Shown here in pieces: positions 1 to 6,017 of a DNA stretch of 6,750 bases; positions within the stretch are counted from its first letter, which is position 1, and each line of letters starts with the position of its first letter. Position numbers and translations under genes: made by a program. This DNA comes from Candidatus Aminicenantota bacterium (GTDB taxonomy: Bacteria; Acidobacteriota; Aminicenantia; UBA2199): NCBI GenBank assembly GCA_030639705.1, contig DAOWKX010000063.1:1-6750 (forward strand), written 5' to 3'. Below the pieces are notes generated by a model. The model was not told where the DNA came from. It made no database searches and saw only the letters and a list, made by a program, of their open reading frames with translations.

Positions 1-487
1 CCCAAAAATTCCCCTGCTCATCCTTTTAACTGCTTTTTTTAAACCGAGTTACTGGATGACTGCCATTATACTCGGTTTACTCTGGTGGCCATCGACCACA
101 ATGGTGGTGAGATCCAAAACCAAACAGGTGAGGGAGATGGCATTTATAGAAAGTGATCAATGCCTGGGATTCAGAAGTCGATTTATCCTGTTTTCAGAAA
201 TTCTTCCCAACATCCAGGAGATTGTTTTCCCTAAATTTTTAATTAATCTGGCCACGGCCATGACTGCCGAAGCCTCCATTTCTTTTCTGGGCCTGGGAGA
301 CCCCTCCAGTAAAAGCTGGGGAATGATGATCAATTTTGCCTTTGTTAAGGGTGGTTTTGTCAATAATATGTGGTGGTGGTATCTTCCACCCGGATTGTGC
401 ATTATGTCGGTTGTATTTGTGATTATGTGGCTGGGATTAAGGGTTGAAGAAAAACAGCCAAATCTCTATGGGGTGTATAATAATTGA
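1..487 (+). CDS. Peptide ABC transporter permease, DppC/OppC family (C-terminal part, 5' end outside window)
   Basis: This is the second inner-membrane permease of a dipeptide/oligopeptide (or nickel) ABC importer, which would form the translocation path with a DppB-type partner. The frame is open from position 2 with no stop, so the true start lies upstream. About 161 residues are visible, roughly the last half of a normal ~300-residue DppC. The cytoplasmic EAA coupling loop is present, with a Glu, then CLGF, and ILPN about 15 residues later. It is followed by the family-typical AEASISFLGLGDP and SWGMM segment. Hydrophobic stretches before the EAA loop and near the C-terminus (IMSVVFVIMWLGL) are membrane helices. 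The gene ends TGA three bases before the next start, so the transporter genes are co-transcribed. The tail ending LYGVYNN differs from the usual DPRL-type ending. The family call is solid; the substrate is unknown. Confidence 0.93.
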   Translation, partial: PKIPLLILLTAFFKPSYWMTAIILGLLWWPSTTMVVRSKTKQVREMAFIESDQCLGFRSRFILFSEILPNIQEIVFPKFLINLATAMTAEASISFLGLGDPSSKSWGMMINFAFVKGGFVNNMWWWYLPPGLCIMSVVFVIMWLGLRVEEKQPNLYGVYNN

Positions 488-490
488 GTA

Positions 491-1429
491 ATGGCTAATA
501 CCTTATACATAAAAAAGTTAACCGTAACCTTCAGTACTTATAAAGGCCCGCTTCGGGTGGTGGATAATATCTCATTTAATTGTAGCCGGGGAGAAACAAT
601 CTCTATCTTAGGGGAAAGTGGCTGTGGAAAATCAGTCATTGCCCGAGCAATTATGAGAATACTGGATTCAAAGGCCCGAATTGAAGGACAGATTCAACTG
701 GGTACACTCGATATCTTAAAATTGAGTGAAAAGGAAATGGAAAAACTCCGGGGAAACCGGTTATCAATCATTGTCCAAAATCCTGATTCAGCATTGAATC
801 CGGTCCTATCCATTGAAAACCAATTAATTGAAGTACTCCTGCTGCATACCAGAATTGAAAAACAGGAGGCAAAAAAACAGGTTATACTCATGCTGGATTC
901 AATGGGATTTGAAGAGTCAAACTCTCTTCTAAAAATGTACCCCCATCAACTTTCAGGTGGCATGAGACAGAGATTACTGATTTCAGCCACACTGCTCACC
1001 CGACCGGAAATTATTATCGCCGACGAGCCCACCAAGGGGCTGGACAGAACAACCAGAGAGTTGATCATTGATGAAATGAAAAGAGTAAAAAATCAGTATC
1101 AAAGCGGCCTTCTGCTGATTACCCATGATACCCAGGTGGCCAGAGAAATGGGTGATTGGTTGGCAGTGATGTATGCCGGAGAGATCATTGAAATATCAGA
1201 AACCCAGCGGTTTTTCAGAGAACCTCTCCACCCCTATTCCAGAGCTTTACTTAATTCATCCCCTGAAAGAGGCTTCCAGCCGATCCCCGGAACTTCCCCC
1301 AGTCTTGATCAATTACCATCGGGCTGTCGATTCCATCCCCGATGTCATTATCGACTAAAACACTGTGCTTCCCAAAATCCGGAAATGAAAACCATGGATC
1401 AGGAAAAGGTAAAATGTCATCTGTATTGA
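491..1429 (+). CDS. Peptide ABC transporter ATP-binding protein, DppD/OppD family
   Basis: This cytoplasmic ATPase energises the Dpp/Opp-type importer and normally works as a heterodimer with a DppF/OppF partner, encoded next. All nucleotide-binding motifs are visible: Walker A GESGCGKS (41-48), Q-loop Gln96, signature LSGGMRQR (154-161), Walker B IIIADE (174-179) and switch His212. The C-terminal oligopeptide-transporter extension is complete, with PLHPYSRALL near 245-254. Four cysteines follow (279, 285, 292, 309), the arrangement that binds a [4Fe-4S] cluster in characterised DppD/OppD proteins. The D-loop reads TKGLD rather than the usual T(S/T)ALD. The ATG is three bases after the permease stop with only a distant G-rich stretch (470-473) upstream, so translational coupling is likely. 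Its 312 residues are normal for the family. The 3' end overlaps the next gene by 16 bp. Confidence 0.95.
   Translation: MANTLYIKKLTVTFSTYKGPLRVVDNISFNCSRGETISILGESGCGKSVIARAIMRILDSKARIEGQIQLGTLDILKLSEKEMEKLRGNRLSIIVQNPDSALNPVLSIENQLIEVLLLHTRIEKQEAKKQVILMLDSMGFEESNSLLKMYPHQLSGGMRQRLLISATLLTRPEIIIADEPTKGLDRTTRELIIDEMKRVKNQYQSGLLLITHDTQVAREMGDWLAVMYAGEIIEISETQRFFREPLHPYSRALLNSSPERGFQPIPGTSPSLDQLPSGCRFHPRCHYRLKHCASQNPEMKTMDQEKVKCHLY
1401..1409 (+). promoter_or_regulatory. Ribosome binding site deciding the start of the DppF-like ATPase
   Basis: AGGAAAAGG lies inside the 3' end of the DppD-like gene, 4 bases before ATG 1414. It favours this start over the ATG at 1342 and means the two ATPase genes are translated with a 16-bp overlap. 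Confidence 0.7.
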
Positions 1430-2115
1430 ACCTCGAGCAAATAAATAAAACTTTTGTACTCAAAAAAAATAAACCCCGGCTGCCTCTTTTTACCGAGGTA
1501 ACACTGGAGATTGAAAAGGGAAAAACCCTTGGGATTATGGGTAAATCCGGTGCGGGAAAAACCACTCTGGGAAAGATTATTTCCGGTTTGGAACCGGTCA
1601 CTTCCGGACAAGTGAAGTTTTGTGGAAAAAATATTCGTGAGCTGAATCCCAGGGAATTTCGCTACTTCCGTTCCCAGGTGCAAATGATGTTTCAGGATCC
1701 GGAAAGCGCCTTAAATCCGAAAAAAACCATTTCCCGGATATTAAACGATTTGCGGATCATTACCCGGTTATCTCCCGCAGATCATCGCCTGTTAACAGAA
1801 GAAACCATTTTACAGGTTGGGCTTCACTCCGACCTTCTTCATTATTTCCCATGGCAGTTATCGGGAGGAATCAATCAACGCGTGGCACTGGCCAGAATCC
1901 TTATGTTGAAACCCCGGGTGATTGTACTGGATGAGCCCACCTCTGCACTGGATCTCTCGACTCAGGCCCAGATTCTCCAGCTCTTAAAAAATCTTCAGCA
2001 AGAGATGCTGATCAGCTATGTATTTATCTCTCATGATGAAGCAGTTGTTCACTGGATGAGTCACCGGATCGGACAGTTAGCAGACCAGGGCTTCAAAATT
2101 ACTTCAAGCATTTGA
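1414..2115 (+). CDS. Peptide ABC transporter ATP-binding protein, DppF/OppF-like, short form lacking the C-terminal extension
   Basis: This is the second ATPase of the same importer. I chose ATG 1414 (233 residues) over the upstream in-frame ATG at 1342, because AGGAAAAGG at 1401-1409 sits correctly before it and the conserved fold begins right there. The 24 extra residues from 1342 are read from DNA encoding the Cys-rich tail of the preceding gene. Motifs are intact: Walker A GKSGAGKT (43-50), Q-loop Gln94, signature LSGGINQR (149-156), Walker B VIVLDE (169-174), a canonical SALD D-loop and switch His207. The protein stops soon after the ATPase core. It lacks the 60-100 residue tail with a PLHPY(T/S)RALL motif and cysteines that usually ends DppF/OppF. 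The catalytic core is complete, so it is probably functional rather than a pseudogene. NikE-like or other short paralogues are alternatives. It is the last gene of the transporter operon. Confidence 0.9.
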   Translation: MSSVLNLEQINKTFVLKKNKPRLPLFTEVTLEIEKGKTLGIMGKSGAGKTTLGKIISGLEPVTSGQVKFCGKNIRELNPREFRYFRSQVQMMFQDPESALNPKKTISRILNDLRIITRLSPADHRLLTEETILQVGLHSDLLHYFPWQLSGGINQRVALARILMLKPRVIVLDEPTSALDLSTQAQILQLLKNLQQEMLISYVFISHDEAVVHWMSHRIGQLADQGFKITSSI

Positions 2116-2142
2116 AAAGAGAACCTTAAATAAAATCTGAAA

Positions 2143-2171
2143 TTGATTTTTTATTTATATTGTTTTAAAAT
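2143..2171 (+). promoter_or_regulatory. Predicted sigma70-type promoter for the small membrane protein gene
   Basis: TTGATT (2143-2148) and TAAAAT (2166-2171) are separated by 17 bp, close to the housekeeping consensus. They lie in an AT-rich stretch between the transporter operon and the next ORF. A start about 7 bp downstream of the -10 box would fall near 2178, giving a leader of only about 8 bases before ATG 2186. That matches the absence of a Shine-Dalgarno sequence there. AT-rich DNA produces such matches by chance, so confidence is moderate. Confidence 0.45.
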
Positions 2172-2185
2172 ATTTTAGTAATAAA

Positions 2186-2644
2186 ATGTTTATTATCTTT
2201 GTTATCCCGGCAATCATTTTTTTTCTGATTATGATAGCCGGATTGATTTTACTCCGGAAAAGTTTTAAATGGAAAAAAGTGGACGGAACATACAAGTACC
2301 GGGCATCAGAAAATATCTCAAAAAAAAATGGCGCTCAGGTCAAACACTGGGAGATCGGAATCCAGAAAATGAAAGGAATAGTGGGTTATTTCAGTATCAA
2401 ATACAAAATTCCGGAATTCTATCAAAAACTCAGATCAGGAGATCGTAAGACCTTTCATTTTTCTTTGTTGTTGTTCGGAGCCATAGGGTTTGTCCTATTC
2501 ACCTTCTTAGCCATCGGGACCGGGCTGCTGGAAGGGGGAAATTCCAATGGCTGGTATATCATTGGCGCCGTTTTCGTTTTTATCATACTGGTTATTTTCC
2601 TTCACTCCAGATCCGTAAAACAATCAAAAAAAACGGGCCCTTAA
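2186..2644 (+). CDS. Hypothetical small membrane protein with three predicted TM segments
   Basis: I do not recognise this 152-residue protein. It has a very hydrophobic N-terminus (about residues 2-23), which could be a TM anchor or uncleaved signal. A polar, basic stretch follows (about 24-90, rich in Lys and Tyr), then two further membrane helices (about 91-115 and 122-140) joined by a short Gly/Asn turn. The tail is basic (SRSVKQSKK). The positive-inside rule places the C-terminal tail in the cytoplasm and gives the 24-90 segment no clear side, because it is also basic. No catalytic or metal-binding motif is visible, and it has no cysteines. It follows the ABC operon by 70 bp and probably has its own promoter (TTGATT/TAAAAT just upstream). 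No ribosome binding site precedes the ATG, so translation may be leaderless. It converges on the hydrolase gene of the opposite strand. Confidence 0.75.
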   Translation: MFIIFVIPAIIFFLIMIAGLILLRKSFKWKKVDGTYKYRASENISKKNGAQVKHWEIGIQKMKGIVGYFSIKYKIPEFYQKLRSGDRKTFHFSLLLFGAIGFVLFTFLAIGTGLLEGGNSNGWYIIGAVFVFIILVIFLHSRSVKQSKKTGP

Positions 2645-2673
2645 AAAAAGAATCCAGACATTATCTTTTCTGT
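2645..2673 (-). terminator. Possible weak terminator between convergent genes
   Basis: Read on the minus strand just after the hydrolase stop, an imperfect hairpin can form from AGAA-A-AGA, loop TAATG, and TCT-GGA-TTCT, followed directly by seven T residues. The stem is short and interrupted, so this is only a candidate. The 29-bp convergent gap would need to stop transcription from both sides. The plus-strand reading of the same hairpin lacks a clean T-tract. Confidence 0.3.
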
Positions 2674-3492
2674 TCAAATTAAGTTCTCTCTGAGAATTTT
2701 AAAAAATTCTTCTCTGGCCTGTCTTTCAACCCAGGGCATGTGGCCGCAATTTTTCATCAGTATGAATCGAAAGCGTTTTAAAATCCCTGATAAAGGTTTT
2801 TCCACACCTTCAGAAGGATGGGGATCATAATCACCGTGGATGGCCACCACCTGACATCGAATCCGGGCACCCAGTTTCAGGAGTTCGCCACTCTGTCTCA
2901 GTTGGGCTGCTTCCTTCCAAACAGAATCGTGGATATCAAACCGAACCTTAATGTCTTCGGTCTCCAGCGGTGAGGGATCAAATGAATCAGCCCTGGAAAA
3001 CAGATATCCGATCCGGGACAGTATCTTATCTTTATCAGCAACAGAAGGATTCATGAGGTTTTCCATCAGGTCATTCACCTCCTTTCTCTCTTCCCGGTTC
3101 AGGCGATTCCGGCGCGTCTCAAGTATGTTTTCGGCGTACTCTTCCCGGAACGGTCCGCTTCCGACCAGAACCAGTTTTTTTACCAGTTCCGGATAACCGG
3201 CAGCAGTCAGGAAGCTTAACCAGGCTCCCCAGGAGAAACCGATCAATACCACAGGCAGATCCCCATTTTTCTCCAGAATCCTTTTGAGTTCCTCAACCTG
3301 CCCGCTAAGTGATGATTCTGTCTGCAGTGGTTCCAGCACTCCCCAATTAGCTGAAAGCTCCAGGGCCACTCCTGCCATTTGTCCGGCAGCTCCGGGCCCT
3401 CCGTGAATGACCGCCACTCCAAAAGGTTTTCTCCCGTATTTCCTGAGGTTAAGGCCTGTCCCTTTTATCGAGCGTCGTACTGCCTGATTCAC
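2674..3492 (-). CDS. Alpha/beta hydrolase, third gene of the polyferredoxin operon
   Basis: This 272-residue alpha/beta-hydrolase-fold protein is a cytosolic serine hydrolase with no signal peptide. HGGPG (30-34) provides the oxyanion hole and GFSWG (85-89) is the nucleophile elbow with Ser87. Asp223 in HGDYDPHP is the likely acid and His251 in CGHMPW the catalytic base. A mainly helical, charged segment between about 115 and 205 is the cap domain that would set specificity. The HGGPG motif is shared with prolyl iminopeptidases and many esterases or C-C hydrolases, so the substrate cannot be named. The start is GTG, 6 bp after the DUF438-protein stop, with only a weak GGTGA-like upstream site. 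An ATG two bases upstream in another frame stops at once. The close spacing implies translational coupling and co-transcription. Confidence 0.9.
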   Translation of the reverse strand: MNQAVRRSIKGTGLNLRKYGRKPFGVAVIHGGPGAAGQMAGVALELSANWGVLEPLQTESSLSGQVEELKRILEKNGDLPVVLIGFSWGAWLSFLTAAGYPELVKKLVLVGSGPFREEYAENILETRRNRLNREERKEVNDLMENLMNPSVADKDKILSRIGYLFSRADSFDPSPLETEDIKVRFDIHDSVWKEAAQLRQSGELLKLGARIRCQVVAIHGDYDPHPSEGVEKPLSGILKRFRFILMKNCGHMPWVERQAREEFFKILRENLI

Positions 3493-3498
3493 TTCATT

Positions 3499-4731
3499 TC
3501 ACCAATCCAGAAGTCTTCTCTCTCCTTGCAGCCCTTTAATTTTTGAAACCTCCTGAGACACCTCAATCACACCACGATAGGTTCCCTCTTTATCAAAAAC
3601 CGGAAAGTAACGAATATAAATGAACTTCCCATCCATCTGAATCCAGAATTCCGCCACATCTTTTTTCTTTTCTTTGAACTTTTTTACAATATCATTCACA
3701 ACATGCACACTTTTGGGAGGGTGACAATTCTGAACCTCCCGGCCGATAATGGCCGGGCTCCGGGGAAACAGGCGATCCTGGGTATCCGAATAGTAGCAAA
3801 CCCGGTTATTTTCATCAACAAAGGTGATATCCATGGGCAAGTTTTTCAACATCAGGTCAATCTGCTCGGCAGTTAACTGACCCTGCGATAGTTGAATATT
3901 TTTCTCTTCCATGGCATCTCTTGATTCTTCCTTAATTATTTTATCTGCTGTAGTATCAATAGTTCTGGCCAGATTGGCATCCCATAAATTGGAAGCTGTA
4001 ACCCAGGCATAACCGATTTCTGGTTCTCCCAGTTTTATATCAGCCCAGTCTCTGGTGTTCAGCTTGCGAGCCGAGGTGGGATACAGAATTTTCTCCTCCA
4101 GGAATATCATTCTTTTAATAGCTGATGACAGGTTATTTGCCAGTTTGGGCAGGGCAGACCAATCTTTTTTTTCAACAATCGTATTCATGTCCCGGAACAT
4201 CTGTCGGATTTCATCATGCTTGCCCCACATGACCTTGGTGGGACCGGTGAGTTTTTTTGCTTCCAGCACGGGAAATAATTGATTCTCTTTTCTTTGATAG
4301 TGTTTTTCTATTTCTTTCAGTCGGTTGAAGTATTTCAGGAAAGACTCAATATCATTTGTTTTGGGCTGTTCCCTTCTTAATTTTTTGGCACTCTTTTTAA
4401 ATATTTTTAAAATTTTTCTGGCTTCTTTATTCTCCTGCATGAAGGTATAAATCGGATGACCCGGCATTTTTGCGGGCTTTCCCACTTTCTTCAGAGACTG
4501 GTCAAATACCTGGACATGGACATCGCAGAGTTTCTGGACTTCCTCGACAGGAAATCCCTCATTGATCAGGGTATTTTCTATATCGGCAATTTCCTCGGGG
4601 GAAGTGTTTTTTATAACACGGCTAAATTCCTTTTTCAGGGCATTAACCGGAACCCCGTCATGCAGTTTTTTTATAATTGACTTTAATACCCTTTCCTTAC
4701 CCGCCTTGTTTTCATTACTTGTTTCACCCAC
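3499..4731 (-). CDS. DUF438-hemerythrin (HHE)-PAS domain protein, probable redox/gas sensor
   Basis: This 410-residue soluble protein has the known DUF438 / hemerythrin-like / PAS architecture. The DUF438 region is about residues 13-85. The four-helix HHE region (about 90-222) offers metal ligands His92, His144, Glu148, His172 and the Glu212/Glu213 pair in FLEEKILYP. Met208 sits where many HHE domains place a second HxxxE histidine. A charged linker leads to a PAS domain (about 290-400) containing NCHPPKSVH at 335-343, whose Cys336-His337 could bind heme or act as a redox site (inference). The C-terminus GERRLLDW resembles what I recall from DUF438 relatives, suggesting a complete protein. 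No kinase, cyclase or DNA-binding output domain is present, so signalling would be by protein contact or ligand storage. The GTG start follows a strong AGGGAGG site at 4739-4745. It lies 20 bp after the polyferredoxin gene. Its biochemical role in this family is largely uncharacterised. Confidence 0.92.
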   Translation of the reverse strand: MGETSNENKAGKERVLKSIIKKLHDGVPVNALKKEFSRVIKNTSPEEIADIENTLINEGFPVEEVQKLCDVHVQVFDQSLKKVGKPAKMPGHPIYTFMQENKEARKILKIFKKSAKKLRREQPKTNDIESFLKYFNRLKEIEKHYQRKENQLFPVLEAKKLTGPTKVMWGKHDEIRQMFRDMNTIVEKKDWSALPKLANNLSSAIKRMIFLEEKILYPTSARKLNTRDWADIKLGEPEIGYAWVTASNLWDANLARTIDTTADKIIKEESRDAMEEKNIQLSQGQLTAEQIDLMLKNLPMDITFVDENNRVCYYSDTQDRLFPRSPAIIGREVQNCHPPKSVHVVNDIVKKFKEKKKDVAEFWIQMDGKFIYIRYFPVFDKEGTYRGVIEVSQEVSKIKGLQGERRLLDW

Positions 4732-4738
4732 TTTAAAA

Positions 4739-4745
4739 CCTCCCT
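4739..4745 (-). promoter_or_regulatory. Strong ribosome binding site for the DUF438-HHE-PAS gene
   Basis: The minus strand reads AGGGAGG, 7 bases before the GTG at 4731. It confirms a non-ATG start and lies in the 20-bp gap after the polyferredoxin gene. Confidence 0.8.
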
Positions 4746-4751
4746 GTTTAT

Positions 4752-5945
4752 TTATTTCAAAATCGGATTATTGTCAAGGCCTGACCCCATTTTGTTTTTA
4801 CTTTTCAATACAGATCCATAATGGATGGCATCTACCGGACAGCTGTTCAAACAGCGCATACAGCTGTAACAATCCGCACCCAGTTTTTTTTGTTCAACAA
4901 TTCCCTTGGCTGCTTCGTTGGGACAAGCCCGGATACAGGCACCGCAGAGGGTACAATCTTCATGGTTTACCCGAACCCGATTGAAACTTATTTTCTCAAA
5001 CAGCCAGGAAACAAATCCAAAGGGGCACACCAGTTGACAAAAAGGCCGGTACACACCAAAACCAAGAATGAATACCGCTCCAATCATCAACAAAACACCG
5101 ATAGATTCAAAATCAAGATCGAACAGATTAAAGGGATTGATATAGTGATATATAACCAGACCCTTTTTTCCCCCAATGAATCCAAATAATAATATTACCA
5201 TCACTAAAAAAAGGCCGCCACGAATAGAATTGGCAAACCAGAAGGGCAATTTTCTCTTTTTGATTTTTTTTAAAACCGGAAGACTGTAAATGAGCTCCTG
5301 AAGAGCTCCGAAGGGACAGGCCCACCCGCAGATGATTTTGTTTCCGATCACCACCAGGAAGATAAAAAAAACCAGGGCCATTAGTTTCACCAGGATATCC
5401 GGGTAAAGCCCAACCATGGATTTGAATACTTTCACAACTCCCTCCATGGGATTGGGTGATTTCCCCAGTAAAAATCCGCAGGCAGTCACTGAAATCAGCA
5501 AGATCATAATATAGGGAAATCTGGGATACCAGTTTTTTCTCATTTCGATATCCGAACGGGCCGGTCTCCCCAGAATCAAGATATAAAACAGGGCACCGAT
5601 ACACAGGGCAAAATAAAGATAATATTTAATTGTGGTATCTTTATGGGAGAGTAAATGTTCGATGGCCTGGCGTAACCGGTCTTCATCTATACCCAGTTGG
5701 TTCAGGGGTTTCTTTTTGGGGACATCCAGTTTTAATTTCAGCTCCCGGGCCAGGGCTTTGCCGGTTACGCCCAGGTTGGGAGCAATATCTGATATTGAAT
5801 TCCGGGTATTGAACCGGTTTGAAGCAATTTTTTTTCCCTTTGGCTGCAACCAATATCCCATTAACACAATCATGCCCATCAATAACAATGTCATGCCCAT
5901 CTGAATTTTCTGTTTTTTTGATAAATAACGAAACCAGTTTTTCAA
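4752..5945 (-). CDS. NapH/YccM-type membrane polyferredoxin (4Fe-4S binding protein) with an extracytoplasmic helical domain
   Basis: This 397-residue integral membrane protein is predicted to pass electrons between a membrane quinone or periplasmic partner and cytoplasmic acceptors. Six TM helices are visible (about 14-32, 107-125, 143-161, 185-204, 242-258, 281-298). Two CxxxCP motifs follow TM4 and TM6 (Cys206/Cys210 and Cys303/Cys307), the hallmark of the NapH/NosR/CcoG/YccM group. The C-terminus carries two ferredoxin-type 4Fe-4S motifs (Cys331, 334, 337, 341 and Cys359, 362, 365, 369). Basic loops (RPAR, KKIKKRK) put the cysteines in the cytoplasm. Between TM1 and TM2 (about 45-104) is a small predicted helical region, beginning NSISDIAPNLGVTGKAL, that should be extracytoplasmic. 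The start is TTG, supported by AGGAG 7 bases upstream; no ATG is nearby. It leads the three-gene operon. The physiological partner is unknown. Confidence 0.93.
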   Translation of the reverse strand: MKNWFRYLSKKQKIQMGMTLLLMGMIVLMGYWLQPKGKKIASNRFNTRNSISDIAPNLGVTGKALARELKLKLDVPKKKPLNQLGIDEDRLRQAIEHLLSHKDTTIKYYLYFALCIGALFYILILGRPARSDIEMRKNWYPRFPYIMILLISVTACGFLLGKSPNPMEGVVKVFKSMVGLYPDILVKLMALVFFIFLVVIGNKIICGWACPFGALQELIYSLPVLKKIKKRKLPFWFANSIRGGLFLVMVILLFGFIGGKKGLVIYHYINPFNLFDLDFESIGVLLMIGAVFILGFGVYRPFCQLVCPFGFVSWLFEKISFNRVRVNHEDCTLCGACIRACPNEAAKGIVEQKKLGADCYSCMRCLNSCPVDAIHYGSVLKSKNKMGSGLDNNPILK

Positions 5946-5952
5946 ATGTTTT

Positions 5953-5957
5953 CTCCT
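5953..5957 (-). promoter_or_regulatory. Ribosome binding site supporting a TTG start
   Basis: AGGAG on the minus strand, 7 bases before TTG 5945, is the best-placed site for the polyferredoxin gene. The next in-frame ATG codons would remove most of TM1. Confidence 0.75.
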
Positions 5958-5969
5958 GTTCAGAAAAAT

Positions 5970-5997
5970 AAAATATTAAAAAATCAATTTAAAACAA
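5970..5997 (-). promoter_or_regulatory. Possible promoter of the polyferredoxin operon
   Basis: On the minus strand TTGTTT (5997-5992) and TATTTT (5975-5970) are spaced 16 bp. This would start transcription just upstream of the AGGAG site. The whole 64-bp gap is AT-rich, so chance matches are expected; read-through from the upstream gene pair is the alternative. Confidence 0.3.
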
Positions 5998-6017
5998 AGT
6001 ATATCTTAACTATATAC
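5990..6017 (-). terminator. Weak AT-rich hairpin at the end of the beta-CA-like gene
   Basis: On the minus strand GTATAT and ATATAC pair across a 7-base loop spanning the stop codon, followed by a T-rich run (TTTGTTTT). The 6-bp stem has only two G-C pairs, so termination would be inefficient at best. Confidence 0.25.

Noticed and set aside
1342..1413. Upstream in-frame ATG giving a 257-residue DppF-like protein
   Set aside because: The extra 24 residues are encoded within the conserved Cys-rich tail of the preceding gene, and a proper ribosome binding site precedes ATG 1414.
1251..1601. Minus-strand open frame of 116 codons opposite the two ATPase genes
   Set aside because: It is antisense to the end of one ATPase and the Walker A region of the next, which are clearly coding on the plus strand.
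2128..2156. AT-only inverted repeat (AAATAAAATC / GATTTTTTATTT) after the transporter operon
   Set aside because: The stem is nearly all A-T with a bulge, too weak to call a terminator, and it overlaps the predicted -35 element.
2630..2650. GGGCCC palindrome flanked by A-runs near the end of the small membrane protein gene
   Set aside because: A 6-bp palindrome without a loop cannot form a hairpin terminator and is expected by chance.
4562..4984. Plus-strand open frame of 140 codons across the junction of two minus-strand genes
   Set aside because: It is antisense to the DUF438 and polyferredoxin genes, has no recognisable domain, and its Cys/Pro-rich translation mirrors the ferredoxin coding strand.
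5128..5604. Minus-strand open frame of 158 codons inside the polyferredoxin gene
   Set aside because: It is a shifted-frame shadow of a gene with intact TM and CxxxCP motifs; its Gly/Ser-rich translation has no membrane or domain pattern.
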